The notes under the pieces: generated by a model
What the model saw: the letters and a program-made list of their open reading frames with translations, nothing else
Told to the model about the DNA's origin: nothing
The model's database searches: none
Shown: positions 9,033 through 17,358 of the stretch, piece by piece
Numbering within the stretch: the stretch's first letter is position 1
Layout: each line of letters begins with the position of its first letter
Position numbers and translations under genes: made by a program
Source: Paludibacteraceae bacterium
GTDB lineage: Bacteria > Bacteroidota > Bacteroidia > Bacteroidales > Paludibacteraceae
DNA length: 51,432 nucleotides
Direction: 5' to 3'
Assembly (NCBI GenBank): GCA_029974315.1
Contig: JARKSE010000157.1
Coordinates: 1-51,432, forward strand

Positions 9033-10019
9033 TTATTTTGTAATTTTGACAATTTGATTGCCACTCTTCAATACATATACACCTGCTGGCAACGCTGATG
9101 TGTTGATGCGTGATTGCGTAGTAGACAACAACTTAACACCTGCCAAAGTATAAATTTCCACAGGTGCTTGTGCGTTGGTTACTGCTACATAATCGACAAA
9201 TGGATTTGGATACACCGTTATTTTTTGTGCCATCAGCTCGCTCACATCCGTTGTTTTTGGCACAGCTACTTTCAACTTATCCATAGCAAAATAGGTGGCG
9301 GTGTTCGAAAAACCATAGGACATATCGGTAGAACTTACAGAAAAAGAGATGCCACCAACTCGACCTAATGAACTCATATCGAACCATTCCCAGGTATTAT
9401 TTATCGTCCACTCCGCTGGATTTTCCGAACGATAGTCTGCTAAATAAAACGACACCGTTTGTCCTGTTGGCGCAAACGACGCATCCAGCGCTTCAGCTTT
9501 TAACACAAACGAGTCGCCAGCAGCAAATTTTCGCGCATACGCATCGCCTTGCGTAATGGCTTTGTACGCCATCGGATTATTGCACACATACATGCCCACC
9601 GCATCGTATTGTTCGCCTGTGGTGAAAATCACTTGATTAGAACTTGTTGAGTTCAACATCGAATAATACTCCGAATAATAACCCAACATATAAGGCGTGC
9701 CTACGCCGTCGACACCGCCACGTGCCATACAGCCAAAATAACCGCTATCGGCAGCTACTTTACACACCGTAAAACCATCGAATGTGGTACCGCCAAAACT
9801 TTGACCTCCGGGCAAATGCGACAAAGCAAACACTTGCGCCTCAATAGTTGGAAAATCTGTTTCATTGTACGTCTCGCTCCACGCATCGGCTGCATCAAAC
9901 GTAAACTGAGCAGGAACGGTTGGCGTAGTTAAATCCAACGTAATAGTGTCACCTGGCACATACGCAAACACATTGACAACTAACAATGTCATCAAACAAA
10001 ATGTAATTAATTTTTTCAT
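9033..10019 (-). CDS. DUF4465 secreted protein with T9SS C-terminal sorting tail
   Basis: A 328-aa protein with a Sec signal peptide (cleavage near VNVFA), a DUF4465-type beta-sandwich body (GQSFGGTTFDGFTV; the later aromatic-rich strands GYYSEYYSML and MYVCNNPMAYKAI) and a C-terminal T9SS type-A-like tail (ITVYPNPF to PAGVYVLKSGNQIVKITK). It is probably exported across the outer membrane and anchored on the surface. It follows nrdG by 54 nt on the same strand without a visible terminator, so it likely shares the B12-riboswitch transcript with nrdDG. DUF4465 proteins are common in Bacteroidota cobalamin-uptake loci, so a corrinoid-binding role is plausible. That role is inference. Confidence 0.82.
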   Translation of the reverse strand: MKKLITFCLMTLLVVNVFAYVPGDTITLDLTTPTVPAQFTFDAADAWSETYNETDFPTIEAQVFALSHLPGGQSFGGTTFDGFTVCKVAADSGYFGCMARGGVDGVGTPYMLGYYSEYYSMLNSTSSNQVIFTTGEQYDAVGMYVCNNPMAYKAITQGDAYARKFAAGDSFVLKAEALDASFAPTGQTVSFYLADYRSENPAEWTINNTWEWFDMSSLGRVGGISFSVSSTDMSYGFSNTATYFAMDKLKVAVPKTTDVSELMAQKITVYPNPFVDYVAVTNAQAPVEIYTLAGVKLLSTTQSRINTSALPAGVYVLKSGNQIVKITK

Positions 10020-10073
10020 GTTTTTACAAATTTTAAAAGTGAATAAAAAAAGTATATAAAAAGAAAATTGTCT

Positions 10074-10541
10074 TTATTTCCAAAAAGAAGCGGTTATATC
10101 TTCCAATGCACCAGTTTCTGTAATTTTATACAACCGCTGATTGGTCGTTGTGTGATTCAATCCGCCAAGTTCAGGCACGTACGGCCCCAGTTTGACATAA
10201 TCGAACCACCGACTATCAAAAGCCTCAGGCAACGTTTGTTTTCCTGAATACCAACCAATTTTCAGCGTGAATTCGGCTTGTGTTTTCACCCAACGCGCCA
10301 ACTGCGCCACAGCGTGCGGTTCTCTATCGCCACCCATAAAACAGACACACGTAATGGTTTTACCATATTTGTGCAACAGGTCTTCCAAGGCCTGTTCCGT
10401 GAGTGGATTTCCCACATCGTCCATCAAATAGGCACTATGGCAACCCACACACCGATTGGGACAATTGGAAATATTAATGGCGAGCGTTACTTCGTTGGGC
10501 AGTTCCTGAAACACCACATCGTAATCGGCATATTTTAGCAT
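10074..10541 (-). CDS. nrdG: Anaerobic ribonucleoside-triphosphate reductase activating protein
   Basis: A 155-aa radical-SAM enzyme that makes the glycyl radical on NrdD using SAM and a [4Fe-4S] cluster. The cluster ligands are Cys27, Cys31 and Cys34 in CPNRCVGC (CxxxCxxC), and the SAM-binding FMGGDRE follows. Length is typical for NrdG. The ATG overlaps the nrdD end by 7 nt, which implies translational coupling. It works in the cytoplasm under anaerobic conditions. Confidence 0.96.
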   Translation of the reverse strand: MLKYADYDVVFQELPNEVTLAINISNCPNRCVGCHSAYLMDDVGNPLTEQALEDLLHKYGKTITCVCFMGGDREPHAVAQLARWVKTQAEFTLKIGWYSGKQTLPEAFDSRWFDYVKLGPYVPELGGLNHTTTNQRLYKITETGALEDITASFWK

Positions 10542-12643
10542 GTTTCGCCTACCTCCATTTTTGCATAATGACGCTTAGCAGCTTCCTTTTGGCGAGCAGC
10601 CGAAAAGTTGCTAACGCGTTTCATATAACCAATAATTCGCGTCAAATAATCCACATTCTGACTGTGACACGAAGGGCATTCGTGCAAATACCGTTTGTCG
10701 ATACAACCGCACTCGTTACAAATTGTATTCGGAATATTGAAGGTAAAATAGTTACACCCTTCGGTAGCTGCCACGCGCAACAAATGGCGGTATTGTGGTT
10801 CGCTCAAATGCTCTTCCAAATTAAGATGTAACGCCGATCCACCAGTTAAATGTTCGATGTATTTTTTGCCATGTAAACGGAATTTATCCAACACATTGAG
10901 CGATGTATCTTCCACCGCATAGAAATAGCTGTTATAACAATCGCGTGGCACAAAATAGCCATCTTCTTTATCCCATTTAGCGTGTTTTACGCCCACATTT
11001 TCAGCCGGAATCATTTCGCAATTGAACATCACATCTTTGCTACGGTATTTCTTATTGTATGTTTCCACAATGCCTAAAACGCTTTGTACAAACGTGGTAT
11101 ATTTTTCGTTATCACTAATTTCAATACCGAGAAATTCAGCCGCTTCCACCAAGCCATTGACACCAATGGTTAAATACTGACGACCGATGTTGATATAACC
11201 TGCATCGAACAGAGGTAACATGCCTTTATCTTGTAACTGTTTCAGATTTTCGTTGTAGCCGAGCTGTACTTTGTGCGTCAAATCCACCACATCGGACAGA
11301 TACGTTTGATACGGAATGCCCATTTTCACCGCATGTTGAATGCAGCGATTGAGATTGATGGTGAGCACGCTTTTGGAACCTGTAGACACGCCGCCTGCTC
11401 CCAACGTATAACTAAAGCCGTTGTCGGTAATCTCGTTGCGCAAACGGCAGCAACTGCTCAACGAATCGGCATTATCGCTCAGATAAGTGAAAAACGAATG
11501 ACCTTCGGCGTACATTTTAGCCGTAAAATCGGCATACTCTTTATCTTTCACATCGCCATTTTCGGCGAGCAACGCCATAGTTTCCACCGGAAAGGTGAGC
11601 ACCGTTTTAGTGCGTTCCTTGTTGAACCACTGCATAAACCGTTTTTGAAGCCAGTTGAGCGATTCCCAATGTGGTTTTTCGCCATTCGGGAAATAGAAAT
11701 TTTCGAATAAACTCTCGAAATAGTAACGATCGTAATACGCAATATTCCAGAAAACGGCTTGGAAATTGCGCGCGCCAGTAGGTTGATTAATCGAATAGAC
11801 AATTTGCTCGAAACAATCGGAAATCACCTTATCCAACGTGCGTTGTTTTTTGGATAAATCCACCACTTTATCCGCATTTTTGTAGTAATCGTCACCAAAT
11901 TCAAGCTCGATAAAATAGTTCATGTACATCAAAAATTCGGGCGTGGCGCACGCACCACTCAACATGCTCGACACGATGAATACCATGTTGACAAAACCGC
12001 CACAAAACGATTTTAAATTGGTCGGTGGCGTGGAGTTACCACCAATCGACAACGTGCCACCAATCAACCACGGATACATGGTAATGCTGGCGCAATAGTT
12101 GGCCAAACTGGTTTCGTCGTTTTTATAAATCACGTGTTGGTTCAATAAACTCAAGTATTTGTCGGACAGTTCCTTGCCGTACATATCTTTGAGTCGGTCG
12201 GTCAACAAACGACGATTGAGGCGAATAAAATTCGGTTTGGGTAGTTCGCCAATCAACGTGGCAATATTTTTCTTTTCCACGTTGGCGTTCGCATCAAATT
12301 TACTACCTGTAGCGGCGTTGGTAGCCTCGCAATAATCGATGAGAAATTCGAGTTTATCGCGTGTTTCACGATCTTCGGAGTGACTTTGGCGGTAGAGCAT
12401 AAACGACTTAGCCACCGCGTAATACTGCTCCGCCATCAGTGCCATTTCCACTTGGTTTTGAACCTCTTCCACACTCATGCCATTGGCAATGTTGAGCCGA
12501 CTAAGCACAGCCGTCATCACCTCTTGCGATGCAAAACTGCCAACCGACAGAAACGCTTTAGCAATGGCATTTTTAATTTTGTCAATCGAAAAAACGGCGC
12601 GTGTGCCATTACGTTTGACAATGAAAATTTCTGTTGAATTCAT
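10535..12643 (-). CDS. nrdD: Anaerobic (class III) ribonucleoside-triphosphate reductase
   Basis: A 702-aa glycyl-radical enzyme that reduces ribonucleotides to deoxyribonucleotides without oxygen. The N-terminal ~90 residues form an ATP-cone allosteric domain (FIVKRNGTRAVFSIDKI). The C-terminal zinc site is Cys642/Cys645 and Cys656/Cys659, and the glycyl-radical loop RIIGYM puts the radical on Gly672. Conserved Cys residues occur in SFCGGF and LSSCCRLRNE. It heads a nrdD-nrdG-DUF4465 operon. A cobalamin riboswitch lies about 190 nt upstream, so expression should fall when B12 is plentiful. That makes sense if a B12-dependent class II reductase exists elsewhere in the genome. Confidence 0.97.
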   Translation of the reverse strand: MNSTEIFIVKRNGTRAVFSIDKIKNAIAKAFLSVGSFASQEVMTAVLSRLNIANGMSVEEVQNQVEMALMAEQYYAVAKSFMLYRQSHSEDRETRDKLEFLIDYCEATNAATGSKFDANANVEKKNIATLIGELPKPNFIRLNRRLLTDRLKDMYGKELSDKYLSLLNQHVIYKNDETSLANYCASITMYPWLIGGTLSIGGNSTPPTNLKSFCGGFVNMVFIVSSMLSGACATPEFLMYMNYFIELEFGDDYYKNADKVVDLSKKQRTLDKVISDCFEQIVYSINQPTGARNFQAVFWNIAYYDRYYFESLFENFYFPNGEKPHWESLNWLQKRFMQWFNKERTKTVLTFPVETMALLAENGDVKDKEYADFTAKMYAEGHSFFTYLSDNADSLSSCCRLRNEITDNGFSYTLGAGGVSTGSKSVLTINLNRCIQHAVKMGIPYQTYLSDVVDLTHKVQLGYNENLKQLQDKGMLPLFDAGYINIGRQYLTIGVNGLVEAAEFLGIEISDNEKYTTFVQSVLGIVETYNKKYRSKDVMFNCEMIPAENVGVKHAKWDKEDGYFVPRDCYNSYFYAVEDTSLNVLDKFRLHGKKYIEHLTGGSALHLNLEEHLSEPQYRHLLRVAATEGCNYFTFNIPNTICNECGCIDKRYLHECPSCHSQNVDYLTRIIGYMKRVSNFSAARQKEAAKRHYAKMEVGETC

Positions 12644-12832
12644 CTGATTCTGGTTTATAGTAATTGTAATAAGTCACCATAAACTTCCGAAGCGAACGGA
12701 CGTACGAATAACCTGCAAACACGGGGCTGCTAAGTCACATCGTAGAAAAAGACTGTAAGAATCATGTGGACAAACGTGTCCTCAGGGTTCATGCGCTCTA
12801 TTCCTCGAAAGCGTGATAAAACAAAAGCATTT

Positions 12833-12990
12833 GGCAGGTCTTCTGACTTGTTTCCAACTTATGCGCCTTCCCATTCCCGACAATCGGAACAGTGGCAAGA
12901 GTGTTGCATAAATTGTTTGGGCTAAAACTCACAGCAGCGGGTCTGTTCAGGATTTACACCTGATTCCCTATTATTTTTGCACCGCGAAAC
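12833..12990 (-). promoter_or_regulatory. Cobalamin riboswitch upstream of nrdDG
   Basis: Read on the minus strand, the order is AGGGAAT, a short hairpin, ACCCGCTGCTGTGA, then GCCACTG, GGGAAGGCG and finally the B12 box AAGTCAGAAGACCTGCC at the 3' end. This is the standard cobalamin aptamer layout. The nearest downstream gene on that strand is nrdD, with about 190 nt in between for an expression platform. The upstream boundary is approximate because P1 was not folded. Confidence 0.93.
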
Positions 12991-13026
12991 GATACAAAAA
13001 CCAAACACTGTACACTAAATACGGCA

Positions 13027-13034
13027 CAAAGGTA
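13027..13034 (-). promoter_or_regulatory. Promoter -7 element for the nrdDG riboswitch transcript
   Basis: On the minus strand TACCTTTG matches TAnnTTTG and lies about 40 nt upstream of the riboswitch core, as expected for its promoter. Confidence 0.55.
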
Positions 13035-13225
13035 CAATAAAAACCCAATAGTTACTCGAAAAAACAGAATTAGTTATCAACATCATGCACACCACAACCA
13101 AAATGCAACTTAAAAGCGAGCGTTACAGCTATTTTAAAAAAAACGCTGCTTTTTTGTAAAAAAAATGTTAGTTTTTTACAAAAAATAGGTACATTTGTAG
13201 TATTGTTTGTGGACAATTTACAACA

Positions 13226-13396
13226 GTATATCCAAAACGGATATACGGAATGGACCATACAAACAATAAAAATACAACGAACTAAATACCAACAAATTAC
13301 ACTTTAAACTCACTTTCATAAAGGCGATATATGCGGAACTGAGTTCCGTATATCCAGAATTGAGGTAAGGATATATATTGTTACCGCCAAGTGTAA
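13226..13396. repeat. Cluster of nested inverted repeats upstream of the restriction-modification operon
   Basis: Several perfect palindromes pack into 170 nt. They are GTATATCC (13226-13233) with GGATATAC (13239-13246); GGATATACGGAA (13239-13250), which is the reverse complement of 13344-13355; CGGAACT (13334-13340) with AGTTCCG (13342-13348); and an outer pair TTACACTT (13298-13305) with AAGTGTAA (13389-13396). No convincing gene lies in 13040-13640. The element could be a recombination site, a structured RNA or a degraded mobile element. Confidence 0.6.
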
Positions 13397-13468
13397 AAAA
13401 CGACACAGCAGACAATTTGCTACATAAAGACAGAAAAAAGAAAACGATATAATGAACAGCCCACGCAC

Positions 13469-13532
13469 AAAACTGCACATTTGCAAGCCCCGACACACAA
13501 ACCGATGCTTCGGCTTGCAAAAGAGCAGTTTT
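13469..13532. repeat. 21-nt-arm imperfect inverted repeat at the left edge of the restriction-modification operon
   Basis: The left arm 13469-13489 begins AAAACTGC and ends TTGCAAGCC. The right arm 13512-13532 is its reverse complement with only two mismatches. The 22-nt loop contains CCGA, whose partner TCGG is at 13510-13513 and overlaps the foot of the right arm. The position just before the operon promoters resembles a cassette-end recombination site. A terminator is less likely because there is no clean T-tract. Confidence 0.65.
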
Positions 13533-13533
13533 C

Positions 13534-13618
13534 TTGCCGACGCACCTGCCAGTTGATAACTTTGTGGAAAAAATAGAAGAAAATAATCTTGAAAACAATT
13601 TGATACTGACTAATTTTG
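13534..13618 (+). promoter_or_regulatory. Two tandem promoters for the restriction-modification operon
   Basis: P1 has TTG at 13534-13536, a 20-nt spacer and TAACTTTG at 13557-13564. P2 has TTG at 13589-13591, a 19-nt spacer and TAATTTTG at 13611-13618. Both match the Bacteroidota pattern. P2 lies 26 nt before the regulator ATG. TGTCAA occurs at 13617-13622 and again at 13632-13637, so the encoded XRE protein may bind here and repress P2; that is inference. Confidence 0.5.
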
Positions 13619-13643
13619 TCAAAACGAATAATGTCAACAATAA

Positions 13644-13946
13644 ATGAATAGCTTCGGTGAAAGAATAAAGAAAATCAGAGAGGAACAAGGAACTCCGTTA
13701 AGAATTGTTGCTTTTCATTTAGGTGTTGACCAAGCTGTTTTGAGCAAAATTGAAAATGGAAAAAGGAAAGCAACAAAAAAACAGGTTGAATTAATTTCTG
13801 ATTACTTTAAAGTTTCAATGAAAGAATTACTAATAGATTGGCTTAGCGATAAGATTGTCTATGATATTGAAGAAGAAGAATATGGAATTGAAGCATTAAA
13901 GGTTGCAGAAGAAAAAGTCAAATATCAAAAAAGGAATGTGCTATGA
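13644..13946 (+). CDS. XRE-family transcriptional regulator of a restriction-modification operon
   Basis: A 100-aa protein. Its first ~65 residues are a Cro/CI helix-turn-helix (FGERIKKIREEQG, then VDQAVLSKIENGKRK, then ELISDYFKVSMKELL). The C-terminal tail is Glu/Lys-rich. Its stop overlaps the methyltransferase ATG (ATGA), so the two are translationally coupled. Its place at the head of a methyltransferase-endonuclease operon suggests a controller role that delays endonuclease production after entry into a new host. It is longer than a classical C protein (about 80 aa), so it could be a related repressor instead. Confidence 0.82.
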   Translation: MNSFGERIKKIREEQGTPLRIVAFHLGVDQAVLSKIENGKRKATKKQVELISDYFKVSMKELLIDWLSDKIVYDIEEEEYGIEALKVAEEKVKYQKRNVL

Positions 13947-14800
13947 TAAAACACGAACACGAAAACCATATTATTTATCAAGGAGATGCAATAGAAATAC
14001 TTGAACACGAAATTAAAGACTCAAGTGTTGATTTAATTTTTGTTGACCCACCGTATAATATTGGTAAAGATTTTAATGGACTAAAAGACAAATGGTCAAC
14101 TGATGAATTATATTTAGAATGGTGTTATAAATGGATAAGTCTTTGCCTTAAAAAACTAAAGCCAACAGGTAGTTTTTATGTAATGACATCAACTCAGTTT
14201 ATGCCATATTTTGACATTTTTCTCAGGAGTAAAATTGAAATTTTGTCAAGGATTGTATGGTCTTATGATAGTTCAGGTGTGCAAGCAAAGAAATTTTATG
14301 GTTCTATGTATGAACCAATTTTGTTTTGTGTAAAGGACAAAAACAATTATACCTTTAACTCAAATGACATTTTAGTTGAAGCTAAAACAGGTGCTAAAAG
14401 AAATTTGATTGATTACAGAAAAAATCCGCCACAACCATACAGTAATGAAAAAGTGCCAGGAAATGTTTGGGATTTTCCACGAGTAAGGTATAGAATGGAT
14501 GAATATGAAAATCATCCCACACAGAAACCAATAGCTTTACTTGAAAGAATAATTAAAGCCAGTTCAAACGAAGGAGATACAATACTTGACCCTTTTTCTG
14601 GTAGCTTCACTACTTCATACGTAGCTAAGAAATTGAAAAGAAAATCAATAGGAATCGAAATTAACGAAGAATTCACTAAAATTGGACTTAGAAGAGTTCA
14701 AGAAATGGGGGAACTCAATGGTGAAAAGTTATACAGAGAACCAAAAATTTATGAAGTGAAAAATTTTCAGCAACAAACTTTATTTGAACCAAAATTATGA
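13943..14800 (+). CDS. YhdJ-like adenine-specific DNA methyltransferase
   Basis: A 285-aa beta-class DNA methyltransferase: the catalytic motif DPPYNIG (from residue 35) comes before the SAM-binding motif DPFSGS (216-221). Close family marks include VWSYDSSGVQAKKFYGSMYE, DYRKNPPQPY, KVPGNVWDFPRVRY and HPTQKP. These match E. coli YhdJ, which methylates adenine in ATGCAT. I therefore predict m6A in ATGCAT and protection against the downstream nuclease. The gene overlaps the regulator before it and the endonuclease after it by 4 nt each (ATGA). The specificity comes from similarity recalled from memory, not from an alignment. Confidence 0.9.
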   Translation: MIKHEHENHIIYQGDAIEILEHEIKDSSVDLIFVDPPYNIGKDFNGLKDKWSTDELYLEWCYKWISLCLKKLKPTGSFYVMTSTQFMPYFDIFLRSKIEILSRIVWSYDSSGVQAKKFYGSMYEPILFCVKDKNNYTFNSNDILVEAKTGAKRNLIDYRKNPPQPYSNEKVPGNVWDFPRVRYRMDEYENHPTQKPIALLERIIKASSNEGDTILDPFSGSFTTSYVAKKLKRKSIGIEINEEFTKIGLRRVQEMGELNGEKLYREPKIYEVKNFQQQTLFEPKL

Positions 14801-15927
14801 GACATCCATTCACCGACAAGATTGACGAAATTTTAAAAAACTATTTTGCTGATGATTTTGAGCAAATATTTAAAAACAGTGAGCTTCTTCAGTATATTAA
14901 CATTAAAACAAAATCAGCAAATAGGGGTTCAAAATCAAGAGGGAGTTTTGGAAATCTTTATGCAATCTATGTTCTTATAGAAGATTATATTTCAAATGGG
15001 TTTGACAAAAAAACTGGTTACTCCGATTTTGAAGGTGCCAAGTTTTCTGACCTTTTTAAACGTCAGAGAGAATTGCCATTTGGGGCTAAACTGCAAAATC
15101 ATGCGTTAAATCATCGTATGAATGAAGAATTTAAAAAGTTCTTCCCCACATGCGAGTTTACACCAATCATTAGAGTTGTTGAGACTAATAGATATTGGTT
15201 TAATGAGAACCTTATAAACGTAAAAGCCAATAAAAGGACATTTAATATTTCTCATGCCATACTTGAAATAGTTGATGCTTACGTAGAAGTAAAAAGAGGT
15301 TCGTTTGAAAAATTTATTGATACTTGTGAAAAGCTGAAAGAATTGGAAGAAGAAAAAATTCCTAAAACGTCAGAATTTGTATTAGGTTTATTAGCCCCAA
15401 ATGTGGATGCAAGAATTTTTGAGATTGTAAGTTTTGCAATTTTGAAGTATTTCTATTACGACCAAACAGTATTCTTTGGTTTTGAAATAGATGATATTGA
15501 GGAAGAAAATTTAAAGCTTTACAAAACAGGGAGAACTAATGCTAATGACGGCGGAATTGATTTTGTAATGAAACCATTAGGTCGGTTCTTTCAGGTAACT
15601 GAAACAACCGATGTTAAGAAATACTTTTTAGATATTGATAAACTTGAAAAATTCCCTGTAACTTTTGTGGTTAAATCGGACGAAACTTCTGAATTGTTGC
15701 TGTCTAATATCAGAAGTAACGCAGAGAAACAATATTCAATCAAAGCTGTAGTTGACAAGTATATATCTTGTATTGAGGAGATTATCAATATTCCAGAATT
15801 GACTTCAAGATTTAATAAAGCAGTTGAACTTGGAAAATTAAATGATATTCTGTCTGAAATAATAATCCAAAGTAAAGTAGAATTCAATTACGAGGATGAT
15901 GAAAACGAGGAAGAAGATATGGATTAA
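14797..15927 (+). CDS. Type II restriction endonuclease, partner of the YhdJ-like methyltransferase
   Basis: A 376-aa protein starting inside the methyltransferase stop (ATGA). It has no membrane segments and ends in an acidic tail (YEDDENEEEDMD). Residues 251-269 read DGGIDFVMKPLGRFFQVTE. Asp255 followed 11 residues later by QVT resembles a PD-(D/E)xK core in which Gln replaces the second acid, but the usual Lys is missing, so the assignment to that fold is tentative. Gene order and coupling make it the cognate nuclease, likely cutting ATGCAT like NsiI/EcoT22I-type enzymes. GC content is clearly lower than in the flanking dinB, consistent with transfer. Confidence 0.75.
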   Translation: MRHPFTDKIDEILKNYFADDFEQIFKNSELLQYINIKTKSANRGSKSRGSFGNLYAIYVLIEDYISNGFDKKTGYSDFEGAKFSDLFKRQRELPFGAKLQNHALNHRMNEEFKKFFPTCEFTPIIRVVETNRYWFNENLINVKANKRTFNISHAILEIVDAYVEVKRGSFEKFIDTCEKLKELEEEKIPKTSEFVLGLLAPNVDARIFEIVSFAILKYFYYDQTVFFGFEIDDIEEENLKLYKTGRTNANDGGIDFVMKPLGRFFQVTETTDVKKYFLDIDKLEKFPVTFVVKSDETSELLLSNIRSNAEKQYSIKAVVDKYISCIEEIINIPELTSRFNKAVELGKLNDILSEIIIQSKVEFNYEDDENEEEDMD

Positions 15928-16206
15928 GTCCCACGCTTCTTAGTCAAGCACATTGGCTGGTCGCTCAAAAAGCCAACGCTCGACCAAAACCAGCCAAAGA
16001 GCTTGCCTACCCAAACGCACGGCAGATAGAAACGATGTAGCAAATTGATAGAAAAATGACGGAAAACAAAGAACACCAGGCGGTAACACGCGGTATAGTT
16101 AATTGCCGGTGCAGTGGGTATTCGAGCGGCACAGCTCGTACCAAAAGTAGTTGTAACTTGTTAGGGAAGTGCTTCGAAATCGGTAACTGCGGCAAGCGGC
16201 AAAACG
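15928..16206. other. Gene-free interval with bulged hairpin, right edge of the restriction-modification cassette
   Basis: No credible gene is seen. TTGCC-ggt-GCAGT at 16103-16115 is complementary to ACTGC-GGCAA at 16186-16195, leaving a three-base bulge. Inside it, GGTA/CGAGC (16117-16127) pairs with GCTCG/TACC (16134-16142). The interval ends AAAACGTTAATA, exactly at the dinB stop codon. A bulged imperfect palindrome ending in a GTT triplet recalls integron attC sites, but the canonical GTTRRRY end is not exact (GTTAATA). Confidence 0.45.
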
Positions 16207-17307
16207 TTAATACGGTTCGAATGCTATAAATAACTGCGGATCAAAAAGTGTTTCAGAGGATTCTACCACAGCAGGATTGCTTACGGAAAAACCAATGAGT
16301 CTAACGCCATGATTTTCCAAATTTACTGTTTCTAAAAGCATTGTTACCTGCTCAACACATTCTGTAACCGTGGTGAAACATTTTTCTGCTGTTTGACTAC
16401 GGGTAATTTGTTTAAAATCGCTTCGTTTTAGTTTGAGTGTAAATGTAAGCCCTTGAAAACGAGCTTTTTCTATTCGCTTTTCTAGCTCTTCAGCCAAATC
16501 ATCAAAGCGAGCGATAATTTGCGCTTTATCCATTATATCTTCGCCAAACGTTCGCTCGCAACCTACCGAAAGGCGTTCTCTGTCAGGTTCTACAGCGCGG
16601 TGGTCGTTACCTTGAGCAAACTCGGCAAACAACTTTCCCACTTTCCCAAAATGGTTGACCAAAAACGCTTCTGATTGTTCGCGCAACTCTTTTCCGGTGT
16701 GAATACCTAACTCGTGCATACGCTTTGCTGTAACACGCCCTACACCCCAAAAGGCTTCTATAGGTAGATTCTCAATCACTTGTATCGCCTTTTTAGGATG
16801 AATAACTGTCAATCCATCAGGCTTTTGCATATCGGACGCAATTTTTGCCAAAAATTTATTGTACGACACTCCAGCAGAAGCAGTAAGTTCAAGTCGTGAT
16901 TTTATTTTTTCTTTTATCTCTTTAGCAATGTCTTGAGCCAAAGGAATATCGAATTTGTTTTCAGTAACATCTAAAAATGCTTCGTCAAGCGACAACGGTT
17001 CAATCAAATCGGTATATTCGCTGAAAATGGCGTGAATCTCTTTGGATACCGATTTATAAACCTCAAATCGATGCGGTGCAAAAATCAGATGCGGACAGAG
17101 TTGTAACGCTTTTTTTGAAGGCATTGCAGAACGAACACCATATTTGCGAGCTTCATAACTAGCAGCTGCAATAACTCCGCGCGGATGCGAACTCCCTACT
17201 ACAAGTGGCTTTCCTTGCCACTCGGGATGGTCGCGCTGCTCAACAGACGCAAAAAAAGCGTCCATATCCACGTGGATTATTTTACGGTATGGTGATGAGT
17301 TTTGCAT
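16207..17307 (-). CDS. dinB: DNA polymerase IV (Y-family translesion polymerase)
   Basis: A 366-aa Y-family polymerase that copies past damaged bases. The N-terminal catalytic motif is HVDMDAFFASVEQRD (Asp14, Asp16) and the second catalytic motif SLDEAFLDV gives Asp108 and Glu109. The thumb and little-finger regions (WGVGRVTAKRMHELGI; FTLKLKRSDFKQITRS) are complete. Length is normal. It has its own -7 element 11 nt before the ATG and reads away from the cobalamin operon end 51 nt upstream. Its stop codon coincides with the right edge of the restriction-modification insertion. Confidence 0.95.
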   Translation of the reverse strand: MQNSSPYRKIIHVDMDAFFASVEQRDHPEWQGKPLVVGSSHPRGVIAAASYEARKYGVRSAMPSKKALQLCPHLIFAPHRFEVYKSVSKEIHAIFSEYTDLIEPLSLDEAFLDVTENKFDIPLAQDIAKEIKEKIKSRLELTASAGVSYNKFLAKIASDMQKPDGLTVIHPKKAIQVIENLPIEAFWGVGRVTAKRMHELGIHTGKELREQSEAFLVNHFGKVGKLFAEFAQGNDHRAVEPDRERLSVGCERTFGEDIMDKAQIIARFDDLAEELEKRIEKARFQGLTFTLKLKRSDFKQITRSQTAEKCFTTVTECVEQVTMLLETVNLENHGVRLIGFSVSNPAVVESSETLFDPQLFIAFEPY

Positions 17308-17317
17308 AAGTTATATG

Positions 17318-17325
17318 CAAAGATA
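17318..17325 (-). promoter_or_regulatory. Promoter -7 element for dinB with very short leader
   Basis: The minus strand reads TATCTTTG (TAnnTTTG). Its 3' end is only 10 nt before the dinB ATG, so the predicted 5' UTR would be just a few nucleotides. Confidence 0.5.
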
Positions 17326-17358
17326 CAAAACAGATGCGAGATTATAAAAGAGAATGAA

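Noticed and set aside
11273-11710. 145-codon plus-strand frame antisense to nrdD
   Set aside because: Antisense shadow of a well-supported gene with His-rich, motif-free translation.
13218-13688. 156-codon minus-strand open frame across the palindrome-rich gap
   Set aside because: It overlaps the restriction-modification promoters and the regulator start, has low-complexity hydrophobic composition, and follows the inverted repeats rather than any protein-like pattern.
16007-16195. 62-codon minus-strand frame in the gap after the restriction endonuclease
   Set aside because: No motif, no promoter and it coincides with the hairpin element; treated as non-coding.
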